Source: Paracentrotus lividus
Lineage: Eukaryota > Echinodermata > Echinoidea > Camarodonta > Echinidae
Assembly (NCBI GenBank): GCA_940671915.1
Contig: CALNVZ010003432.1
Location: forward strand, 8,827,866-8,891,865
Length of the DNA: 64,000 nt
Direction: 5' to 3'
In this document: piece by piece, positions 51,711 through 61,986 of the stretch
Layout of the letters: every line of letters starts with the position of its first letter
Numbering within the stretch: the first letter of the stretch is position 1
Program-made: the position numbers and the translations under genes
The notes under the pieces: generated by a model
Seen by the model: the letters and a program-made list of their open reading frames with translations, nothing else
Told to the model about the DNA's origin: nothing
Databases searched by the model: none

Positions 51711-51762
51711 ACATTATCATCATCATTATCATTATCATTATTATCATCATAATCATCATCGT
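51711..51762. repeat. CAT/ATT microsatellite
   Basis: An imperfect run of atc, att and cat triplets. Similar but shorter runs lie at 13558-13580 (cat) and 34207-34226 (aat). Confidence 0.85.
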
Positions 51763-53969
51763 ATGCCATAGTAGGAGGATCCTGTTGTTCCTATCTGCAT
51801 CCAATAGATATTTAAGATCCCAAGAATTTCAAATATTAAGAATGCTTAGAAATTGTTTTGTACAAACTTTAATGGAAACTTAAATTTATTGCGATATAAT
51901 AGAAGGGCTCTCTGATTACAATTAGATTGCTCACCTTATTTAACAAGAAAATAATTATTATCGAAGAATTAGAACAGCTAACCAATTGATCAAATCTTAT
52001 TAAAAAAAGGTCTATAGGACCATAAAGCGAGGCCTCTCCAATTGCAATTAGATCCGCTTTTGCCTTACCTCACAGTTATAAAAAAGAGCATCGGATTGCC
52101 TAGACATGAGGGGTTGTTTCTTTAGGGAATGGCATGTAGCTAGTACTAATAGCACCCAGGGACTCGTATATATTGATGGCGTTCCATAAATAATCGGCCA
52201 TGTTGTTGCTTGTTGTCTGACAAATTGATACAGGCTTTACACTGATGGACAAAATAGCCATGGAAAAACCCTGTCCATGGTCAGATCAGTCAGAAATTTC
52301 ACAGATTGATGTTAAAGGATTTCAGATAAGATTACATTATATGATTTAAAAGATTGGTTAAGGGTAATAGATTTCACACCTTGATGGTATATATATAAAG
52401 GATGGAAAAGGAGTGTAAAGAAATACAAAACAATGATTGATGGCATCTATAAAGAAAGGAAAAAGTATTATAAATTTTAACAATTACAAAAAAACTGATT
52501 GTGATGCCGAAAGGGCCATATGTAATAGAACAATGCATTATAGACAATTTTCAACCAAAAAAAGCCATCAGAGAAGAAAACAAAGAAGGTTTTCAGATTT
52601 GATATCCTAAAGGAACAAATAATTGTTGACTTCTCTCGTCTGCATGCATGTTCTGAGTAAAATGAAAAGTTCTCAAAACCTCAAATTTATCAAAGTTATG
52701 AATATTCTCAGGTTTTTTTTCTCCCCACCAAAGCATATATTTGTATAATCAAGAAAATCAGGGCATCTTTGTGGTAAGGCGTCGGTTGTCATGTATATCT
52801 GTCCATGTGTATGGTATTGCGTTTTTAAGTAATGGAATCACCGCATCTTCAATGTTCGAGTGTTGCTTGTTGGGAATTAAATCACTCATGTTTAGTTTAC
52901 CTTACACGCTTTTAAAAAGCTGGGACTGTGGTCGCTCTCGGCCGTCTGCAATCTACACGATTGATGTTCAAGGTACAGTGATATTATAAGTTGAGGCTGC
53001 TTTCTCTCTTACACCTTGTCCACACGCAAAAAGTTTACCTCGTCTATCTCGTATAATAAAAAAGGGCACCCATCCACGCTCAAAATTTGCAATTTAAATA
53101 ATTCTTTATTGAGTTTCTAGATGGACATGATCCAAAGACCCTGTTTTCATGATTTTGTATCTTTGCATTATGTATTTATAGTAAGCATTTACAAATGATG
53201 CCATTGTATGTCATGTGGATAGATAGTACACAATACATGTTAATTGGGGTATGGTATAACATATATTTTCGAGATAGCCATACAATTAATGTTCTTGTGT
53301 GTGAACACATGGTAAGTCTGCCTGGCTAACGAGAGAGAAGTGGACTCTTTGGCTCCATACTGTGTGTCGGGATGTTGACATGAAGAGGACAAGACCAAGA
53401 AATAAGAGCGTACATACTCCAGCATCTCTCATAGAATGCTGGCTTGTCTGGATGAAAGTGTGGACTTGATAGGTCTGGCATTCATCATTGGGGATGACAG
53501 GGAGGCCGACCAAAGACTGCGTTTGTATATAAGTTGAAGTATGTGCGAAGCTATTGTGTTATTCTTTTGTCTAATGCATCAGTCAACATCAGACAAAACG
53601 ATTGTACAATAGCATCGCAAAAACTTAAAGTCATACAAACTCAGTCTACGGTCCAGAATACGAGCCAATGTCCTCACATAGTGCATATTGCAGAGTCTGA
53701 AAAAGGAGACTACATTGTATGTTCGCTTGTGTACTGTGGCTTCTCTAGGTTTTGAGTCTAGTCTCCACCCTAGACATGGTATAGTTTGTTATTAGTTTCA
53801 GATTGGAGTCTTAGCTTGCAGACTAGGAAGCATGGAGATGGTTTGGCATGGGGTATCTAACCTCGGGTGCATTGAGACAGATCCCCCCCCCCCCAACAAA
53901 AAAAAAAAGAGAAAAATTACAGTATTATTATATAGAAGATGTACAGACATGTTGGGATGAGGACTGGGG

Positions 53970-54500
53970 TGAGCAAATGGATAATTTAATCACAATTTTC
54001 TCCTTCACTAAGCATATTTGTCAATGCCCTTTTGCAATAAGTGCATCAAAAACAAAGATTTTTAAATGAAGCATGTTTCTCATGAGACATTCACATTTTC
54101 TGTATGTTTTTTCAAGCATCTTGTTACAGACTTTTATTCAATAAATTCAGCCGCTTTCACATTCACTCAAAGATAATGAGTGGGAGAGGCAAGAAAGAAG
54201 AGGGAGAAAGAAAGAGAGGAAAGTTTACTTCTTGACTATCAGCAGACAATATACAGACATGAAATCAGGAGAGATAGAGAGAAATAGAAGATACTTCAGA
54301 ACTCAAGTACTTAAACATACTAATTTCTTTTGCAACAAGTGCATCAAATACAAAGAAAGGAGAATATGCTATTGCAATATGTTTTTTTTTCTTCAAACTT
54401 CTTGAACAAGTTTTTTTTTTCTTTCATTAAATTCATCACTTTCAATTTCGTGAGAAGATGAAGAAGATGCAGACAATAGACCGACAATTGAGTTTTATTA
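53970..54500. repeat. Two-copy degenerate direct repeat, period about 310 bp
   Basis: ttttgcaataagtgcatcaaa near 54029 recurs as ttttgcaacaagtgcatcaaa near 54329, followed in both by acaaag, tcttga-ca, cattaaattca-c and gcagacaata-ac. Confidence 0.5.
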
Positions 54501-56407
54501 AGAGAGATATGTGTAGAGGGAAAGAGGAGGTATCTTAGAGGATTTAAATGGCATGTTGGAAGTTTGATGTAATAATGTAGTTTATTTTGAATTCCAAATC
54601 ATTTTTTTTTTTTTTTTTTTGGTGGGCCATATTTTTTTCCATGGGTGACTGTCATGTTTTCAAAAGGAAATGCCTTGTTTTGAGGGGAAAACTCTTTCAG
54701 CTCGTGCTGTGCATACTTCATGAAAATAGAAAATTAACAAATAATCTATTTGGCATATATTCTGTATGTTTTATCAATTTTGGGGGTAATTTCATTATTT
54801 TCAATCCTCCCAGTTTTTAAAATAATTTCTTTAAAAGAATTTTGTGTATTTATCGTGATTTTATTCATGCAATAAAACATATAGAATTGTTTTTATGATT
54901 TGGACAAAAAAATCTCTTTTGTCCTTAGCTTAGAGTTTTTTTTTTAAATTTCTTATATGGAAGAGTTCTCCTTGATTAAATGATGAAGTTAAAGTGATAT
55001 TTATAGAACAATGCTGAGTAATCAGTTCAATTAATATTAGAAATTTCCCCTTTCCTTCTTTGTCATAGATATGAAAATAATAAGATTCATACAAAATCTT
55101 TGTTACAATTATAGCTGTGATGAAAGATATGATATTGTTTGTCCTTGCTAATTTCTACCTTATCTTTTCCCCTGAGGTTTGCTTATTGATTTGTAAATAG
55201 AGATAATTATTCCTTGAGATATATTTCCTTTTAAATTTTATTTTCTTAGATATATTATTCGAATCCAAATTATTCTTAAATAACATCAATAACATAATAT
55301 TTCAATATACCTGTCTTGGTCGTACTGTATTGTAAGCAAGATTAATGGATCAATTGTGCTTCCTAAAAACTTTGTATTACCCATGTGGACGGGAGCAATA
55401 TTTAGCATAATTGTATTATATACTTTTCTTACACAGCAGATCCATATTTTCTGTTATGCAGATATTAAACACCTGCAAAAAAAATTTCTTTGTGATCTGT
55501 CTCCAATAAACAAGGACTGCAACATCTACTTTTCCAAGCTGACTTATAGATGGTTTATAATGATGATGATAATTATGATAATAATATTCTTTTATTTACC
55601 TCAGCCGGGCAGCCACTTCAGTTCTAACTCTTCTACCAGCAGGCCTTGCAAAACATGAAAAAGGTTTGGCAGATTTTCTCTCCCTATGAGGAGGTCTAAC
55701 TTCAGTAAGATAATGGATAAAATTAATTATAATAAATCAACATCAGTATTTAGTTCAAAGACAAAAAAAACAACAAAAAAAAACTGTATTTCCAAGATAC
55801 CAAGAGGAATATGAGTAAACGATAAGGATGTTGAAAAAGTTATCGTTTTCCATGTGCTCAGCTTGGCGCTCCGTACATGAACAATAAGACAGTGCTTTTT
55901 TCAATAAATATTTCAGCACATTTCCATGGCTTGTATATGATATTACAGTATATTCTATAAAATATGTGATAAACATTTATTTTTAAAATCCTTTTTATCC
56001 AGATTGTCTTGATTCACTAATACATGTGATGCCAGGGGTTAAGCTTTAGCTTTAAATTTTAGAATAAATGTTTCCCCTTTTAAAATCAGCCCTCTCTGTG
56101 TTTACAAATCTGATGGGGAATACATGGCTTGTTGATAGAGTACGCTAGTTAGTCCCACATGCCCACAATAATGTCCTCTTTGAGCATTCTGTTCCTGCGG
56201 AATCCTAGGCATGTATGTACGTATCTGGGCTCGGACAGGAGACCAGATTGTACTTGAGCGAAGTTGGCTTTTCCTGCTCTGTCTACACTTCTAAATCTCT
56301 GATGACAACATTTCTGTGGTTGCTAGGCAACGCTGCTGGATAAGATCCAAGACACTCCCCTGTTCCTCATTGTATTGTGGTTGTTAGCAAATTCTTGCAT
56401 GTACAGC

Positions 56408-57981
56408 AACGGCGTAAATCCGTGTCGAGGAGTGGGGGGGATGAGCGAAATAATTTGCCAACTTGTCCCGATCTGCGTTTGGCATTCACAAGCACTAAAA
56501 CACATGGAACGTTATTAATACCCATTTAGCAGTGGCAGTGGCGGATTTGAGAGGAAGGGAGTGTGAATAGAATTTGTCTTTGACTGTATGCTTCTAGCTT
56601 CAGTGGCTGCATTGATTACTTTTCATTTTAGTAATGGAAAAAACTAATGCGAGCGCGAAGCGCGAGCCGAAAATTTAAGCTAAAAGTTGGAATTATTTGT
56701 GCATTATAGTTCCTTTTTTAGTATCAGCGAGCGCGAAGCGCGAGCCGAAAATTTTAAGCTGAAATTGGATATGTTTGTGCATTAAAGGTTCTATATAGTA
56801 TTTGCGAGCGGGAAACAAAATAAAACGAAAAGCAAAAATATGTAGCAGAGCAGAATGGATTTGAAAGTGAGGTCTCGATAAAAAGTGCACTTTTTCTAAA
56901 AAGGGGGACACTTTAGATCAGAGGCATAGATCTAAAGAGAAATTTATTCAGAGAGCGAGGAGATACGAAGAAAAGTTGTCTTGAATGTAGGCCTATACTT
57001 TAAAGAATCATAATGGCTGCCTTGATTCCAGTTTATTTTAGTAATTGAAAAAGTAATGCGAGCGCGAAGCGCGAGCCGAAAATTTTAAGCTGAAATTGAA
57101 ATATATTTTGTTCCTTAAATGTCCTTTATAGTATCCGAGAGCGCAAAAAAAAAAACCACACAAAACAAAACAGAACAAAAACACGCAGTAGAGGCGGCGT
57201 TACGAATTTGAAAGTGGGTCTCGATGGAAAAAAGGGGCACTTTTTCTATAAAAGGGGACACTTTCAGAGGCATATACAGACCTAAAGAGAAATGTATTCG
57301 AAGAAAATTTATCTTTGAATGTATGCTTTTAAGAATCATAATGGTAGCCTTGATTCCTGTTTATTTTAGTAATAGAAAAAAGTAATGCGAGCGCGAAGCG
57401 CGAGCCCAAATGTTTAAGCTAAAAATTGGAGATAATAAATCCTATTTAGTATCAGCGAGAGCGAAGTGCGAGCAGAAAATAATTTAGTATCCATTTAGAA
57501 GATACATTTTGCATACTTGTTTTAAAAAAAAACAGCGATAGAAAACGAATCCGCAATCTTTGCTACGAAAATTTTGTGGGCTGCAGGCCCCAATTAAACC
57601 CTCCACACAACTGATTAATGTTTTAGGTTGTCAACAACACCCTTTCCTAAGGTTTGCCCCAGACGAGAAGAGGGGGTATTGGGTTTTGGCAGACGTGTAT
57701 CAATCAAATACATTGGATCCAACTATTTTATACTTAGGTTACTGTTTGTTACTTAGTCGAGGTCGCATAGCGAACGAGCAGAAAATTTTGGGGTTTGGGA
57801 GTAAAAAAGAGGCTTTTAGAGTATTGAGAGCGCTATTTTAACCAATAACACAATTATCTAGTGTAAATTTTTTTTCATTCTTCTTGAAACTTGGGTGGGA
57901 TGTTTGTACAGGGCATCCCCCCCTCCCCAAAATCTGGGGGGGATGTATCCCCCCCATCCCCCCCGGGATTTACGCCCGTGA
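56408..57981. mobile_element. 1.57-kb hAT-like element with 8-bp target duplication and GCGAAGC repeats
   Basis: It is flanked by the direct repeat TGTACAGC (56400-56407 and 57982-57989). The ends are aacggcgtaaatcc and ggatttacgcccgtga. Inside are three diverged copies of a unit of about 330-410 bp (start words near 56604, 57014 and 57342), each with the near-palindrome gcgagcgcgaagcgcgagc followed by cgaaaatttaagctaaaa. The right end is C/G-homopolymer rich. No transposase was recognised; the ORF at 57560-57841 resembles nothing I know. Confidence 0.75.
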
Positions 57982-58084
57982 TGTACAGCGAAGACTGTGG
58001 TTGGTGACTGAGATTGACTTACTTGATAATGTTCACAAAGTAGAAAATTCCATGTTTGTGAACTAGTATTTACATGAACCTAAA

Positions 58085-58265
58085 CTTTTGTTAATAATAA
58101 GAATAATAGTTATATTTATATAGCGCTTAATAAATACATACATCCACCTTGATGTTTCTAAGTGCTTAAAACTAATTATTACTTGGCTTAGCTAGGCTAC
58201 CTCGAAAGGTGCAGCATTCAAGGAATTGCTTCCCACCGGTACCCATTCACCTCACGTGGGTCGAG
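58085..58265 (-). repeat. SINE tail fragment, minus strand
   Basis: Read on the minus strand it has gtgaatgggtaccggtggga, then gcacttagaaac and agcgctatataaatata. This is the body and tail of the same kind of SINE as at 5995, without the tRNA-like head. Confidence 0.6.
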
Positions 58266-59692
58266 TTTGGCAAATTTGCAGATTCAGTTAGCAGTTAGAT
58301 TCATGCTATAATATGATTCTTTAATTCAATCAAATGTTTATCATGATACAAGTAAAGCCATAGGTTCCCCTATGTCGCTTATCCCTTTGATACATGATCA
58401 AGCATAATATTCCTCTATTAGAAAATATTTATTCCTATTCGAAAGAGACTATATCAGACATATATGATTCAGTCTACATTATATATTACTGCCTTACCAA
58501 AATTGTATTCCTATTCAAACAAAAATATATTTGACATATGAATTAGGATACATCTCTTCCTTCATATCAGAAATTGTTAGACTTTCATGATATTAAGTTT
58601 ATAATACTAAGAAATATGCCTGTAAAGCCATCTTCTACATGGAGCCTACGTGTCTACGATTTTGATTGTAATTCTTGCTGTCAACTTCTCAAATTTCCTG
58701 TTTGCCTCATATTTCGATGATGAATACTCATGAAAATTTGATGGTCTTTGTGTAGTGTTTGATCACTGACAAGCACCATGAATACATTCAGTTCTCTATG
58801 CTAATAGCTGCATAGACAGGACATGCTTTAAAGGTAAACTTCAAAGGTTTATCTAGGTTTTATTTTTCAAAGTTGACAAGTCAAAGAATCATGAATCCAA
58901 GTTTTATTATTATCATCATTATATATAAAGGCAGAATCCATGATCTCAGGCGCATAATTCTTTTATTTTCACTTTTATATTTTTAGCCAATAAGTTTTCC
59001 AATGAAACTATGACTAAAACTGGGTTATCAGATCAACTGAGACACCAGGTAGTACTGATTTTCATTTTTCATCCCTGAAAATTGATAAGATTACTGATTG
59101 TTTCATGGAAAACACCCATTTCAAAAGCTGAAGTCTATGTTTTATCCTATGGCATTTCCTCCTCAAAATACTAAACTGTTCTTGTGTGGATTTTTGTCAT
59201 CTCTGGATAGGGGTATCTGGTGAAGCCCTCTCATTGCTTCGTCTGTGGCAATGTTCGTCACTGTCACGTATCACTTGTAAACATGACATTTAGTGTCCCC
59301 ATCTTGATAGAGGAATTTAGCGGAGAGCTAGCCAGAGCTGTATATGTTATCTGAAAAGAGCTGACATGTGTTTCACACAGTTTGAATATAGCTTCTTCTT
59401 TCTAGGAAATTAGGAATACAACCATTGTGGAAATCTTTATAGTGGGGCAGTGTTTATGCTAGTTCAGTTTCGATACGAATATCGTCATGGTCTCATCTAC
59501 ACTGTCTGCAGCTTGAGTGGGGTCTGCCTGGAATATTTAGATTTCTGAGGAATGGAGAATGTGCACATATTGTATTTGGGGGCAAACCTGAATCCTATGA
59601 ACACTAATAATATATTTGTAAAGCGCTGAAAGGACAACTCTGCTAAATCAAGAATACTAGAGTCTGTGCTTGTAGGGGTTGTAGGACAACCA

Positions 59693-59811
59693 CCCCTGGT
59701 TAATTATCCCCTGGACACCTACCCCCTCCAAAAATCTATCCCCTAACTACACCTTACCCTATTCCTGGGGTTAGTAGTCCTAGGTGTAATTGTCCAGGGG
59801 CTAGTTGTCCT
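59693..59811. mobile_element. GGACAAYTACCC family element, copy 4
   Basis: aggacaaccacccctgg pairs with ccaggggctagttgtcct; the centre reads ctaactacaccttaccc. Together with copies 1-3 this defines a small family with one shared end and a shared centre. Confidence 0.7.
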
Positions 59812-60107
59812 GATACGGCTTGTAGGTTAGCCTAGGTCAGGATGCTGCTTCCACATTAGCTCGAGCTTGCTCCATCTGGAGGTTCTAGCCTGATCAGCCC
59901 TCCCCCAGAAAAAGCTAGAGATACGAGAAACCACGTCCACATCAGCCCAAGTTGAGCGATTTCACTTTTGAGTGATAAATTAGCTCAAGCTATGAAGCAT
60001 GCACACTTTGGACTCTTGAGTTTTGAAAATCGCGCCATTTTTTTCCTGCGCTATGGGCTGGGGACTTCAAGTTGCAAGTATTTCGTCATTTATTTTTAAT
60101 ATATTTC

Positions 60108-60430
60108 TTGGTTTTTGTCCCACTTTCATTTTCTTTTCTATCATATTTATGTATTTCTTTCTCTTCTCTCATTTCTTATGTATTTCTTTGTTTTTGTCAT
60201 TCTTTCACCTTCTTTTCTCTTAATACTTATGTATTTCTTTGTTTTTTCCTTCTTTCGTTTTATCGTCTATCATTTCTTATGTATTTCTTTGTTTCATTCT
60301 TCTTTCATCTTTTTTTCTCAATTCTTATGTATTTCTTTGTTTTATCCCTCATTCATCTTTTCTTTTAATATAAATTCTTATGTATTTCTTTGTTTTATCA
60401 TTCTTTCATCTCTTCCTAATTCTTTCATTT
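60108..60430. repeat. T-rich minisatellite, about 50-bp unit
   Basis: tcttatgtatttctttgtttt recurs near 60174, 60225, 60276, 60325 and 60378, each followed by ttctttc-tctttt. ORFs here are chance, all in pyrimidine-rich repeats. Confidence 0.75.
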
Positions 60431-60700
60431 CGTATTATTTAAAAACCGGAACTCGAATTCCGTAATGGTTGGACATCATGAATAAAAAACTTGAGTGTGT
60501 CCACATCTGCGAAATAGCTAGCTAGTTCGCCAAATACTAGTAGCTAGCTATTTCGCAAACAAGCCCTAGTTTACTCGGGCTGGAATCTCAAGATTCTAGC
60601 CCATGAAATAGCTAGCTAATTGTGTTTGCATTACAAATAATCTCAAGCTACAATGTAGTTCTGATCGGGCTAATTGGCCAGATCAGAAATAGCTAGCTAT

Positions 60701-61209
60701 GAGTGTGTTCAATGTCCAATTTCAAATTTATACGCCAACATGAATCATGATACAAAACGCAATTACAAAACGCTGATATAAAGAAAAACAAAGAGGTGTT
60801 CATTGTCCCCCATCCCCGGTCGTAAAAATAAACGTGTTTCAAATCTCAATTTAAATTTATACGCCGAAAATTTAAACGCCGAAAAAGATGCGTTTACAAA
60901 CACAATCAGCTTCCATTTTACGACCTTGAGCATCGCGATTGCAACGAAATGCGACATTGAACAGGATTGAGTTTTCAAACGTGTTTAAATGTGCTCTCGC
61001 AATGGAAGCTTCCGGTGCAATTGAAAAAAGGAGAAGATATTTGTTTTTTTAGAGTGGGGAATTTAAAGACGATCGACGTATAAACACGTTTAAATTTTGG
61101 ACACTGAACGGTGCACCGTTGATCGCGTTTGTGTTTGAGTTTTGTGATTGCGTTTTGTATCATGATTCATGTTGGCGTATAAATTTGAAACTGGACATTG
61201 AACACACTC
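60701..61209. mobile_element. 509-bp foldback element, gagtgtgttcaatgtcca ends
   Basis: gagtgtgttcaatgtcca, then aatttatacgccaacatgaa and tcatgatacaaaacgcaat form the left arm; the right arm is their reverse complement with about two mismatches in 70. A cgtttaaa / tttaaacg pair lies inside. Confidence 0.85.
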
Positions 61210-61599
61210 TATTTTATCATCTCGAGCTATATGAAGACGGGCCTTTAGAGGCATGAGAGAGTATTGCTCAGTTGATGATAAACATATTTATATGTTTATA
61301 TTTGGCTCTTGACAGAGGATGTAAACAATAAACTCTGTATTTTATCATTATATGTAGGTTGTTTTGTGAAAAGAATATCAACAGATGATATGAGTACATT
61401 ATATTGTTTACAAAAACAACTATCAGCCCACCGATAGTACAATTCTTGAGACATGGTTAGAATTACTGACAGATACTAAGGATAGAGTGAGGGATGGAAA
61501 GACGAGGGTGAGAGAATAAGCATACAGATAGAGATAGTAAGATAGTTGGACAGACATACAGATAATAAGGAATGAGGGATGCAAAGATAAAGACTGACA

Positions 61600-61660
61600 G
61601 ATACATAGTAAAAGAAAGAGAGAGGGAGAGAGAGAGAGAAAGAGAGAGGGAGCACAACAG
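61600..61660. repeat. GA-rich microsatellite
   Basis: Runs of (GA)n and GAGAGGGA on the + strand; a chance serine-leucine ORF lies on the other strand. Confidence 0.8.
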
Positions 61661-61871
61661 AAAGACTGAGAGATTCTGACTGTAGACAGAAATGTTGTAA
61701 GAGGGTAGCAACATACTTTATAAAGTATGATGGAGATCCTACTGAGGATGAACAGTTTTTCTTTCTTTTCTCTTTTTCCTTATCATATGATTCAAATGAT
61801 ATTCCTTCTAATATACTGATTTCGTCCCAGGGTATGAATATTCTTTTTCTTTTATTCATCCCTACTTGCAG

Positions 61872-61986
61872 GGTTTTGAGGAGCTTTGTCGGATGGGAGC
61901 GTGGGACTTTGTCATCAATCTTAGCGGCTCAGATCTCCCTCTCCGTGATGTGGATGATACGGCTGCCATGCTGGCATCAGCAAGAG
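61872..61986 (+). CDS. Exon D of GT14 glycosyltransferase (INLSGSD motif)
   Basis: This 115-bp exon has acceptor cctacttgcag and donor gtgagc. It starts in phase 0 and ends one base into a codon. It reads GFEELCRMGAWDFVINLSGS, then DLPLRDVDDTAAMLASAR. W(D)(F/Y)xINLSGxDxPLR is the best conserved block of Branch/GT14 proteins, lining the donor and acceptor site. The next exon would be expected beyond 64000 and should continue with an NF-type motif and the cysteine-rich catalytic C-terminal half. Distance to exon C is 43.6 kb. Confidence 0.88.

Larger units (their letters stand above)
59843..61247. repeat. Composite region with agctcgag and gctagctatttcgc palindromes
   Basis: cttccacattagctcgagctt near 59850 and its loose inverse ctcgagctatatgaagac near 61222 bracket a region with repeated gaaatagctagctag / ctagctatttcgc hairpins (60512-60555), a minisatellite and a clear foldback. 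Related agctcgag fragments are at 36562 and 62498. Confidence 0.4.
18294..61871 (+). other. Intron 3 of the GT14 gene (43.6 kb)
   Basis: It starts gtaagg and ends ttgcag, and joins two phase-0 exon ends. It is the home of most mobile elements in the window. In 18630-24230, 24430-25510, 28600-30470, 31980-33590, 40220-41050, 42120-42580, 42690-43510, 43960-45050, 48490-51070, 51530-53960, 54510-56399, 57990-59690 and 61220-61871 I see no gene, RNA or clear element, only AT-rich sequence, homopolymers and short chance ORFs. Confidence 0.75.
143..61986 (+). other. Gene span: partial GT14 (Branch domain) glycosyltransferase, xylosyltransferase-like
   Basis: Four + strand exons join in one frame and follow the order of the Branch/GT14 domain: a beta strand ending in an ILAHK-type motif, a helix, YYVIHVD, a variable loop, ASWG, a helix, then DFVINLSGSDLPLR. 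In the family these are type II Golgi membrane enzymes that transfer xylose to proteoglycan core serines (XYLT) or GlcNAc to O-glycans (GCNT). SWG(S/G) followed by an INLS.xD.P(L/I)R block fits xylosyltransferase slightly better than core-2 enzymes, which usually have INLCG.DFPI. About 128 residues are present. The signal anchor, stem and C-terminal half of the catalytic domain must lie outside the window. All junctions are GT-AG and phase-compatible. The family is confident; substrate class is not. Confidence 0.85.

Noticed and set aside
57560-57841. 93-codon ORF inside the 56408-57981 element as a transposase remnant
   Set aside because: No hAT dimerisation, BED finger or catalytic motif could be seen.
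60023-60465. Phe/Ser/Leu-rich ORFs of 66-116 codons resembling membrane proteins
   Set aside because: Products of a T-rich minisatellite of about 50 bp open in all three frames.
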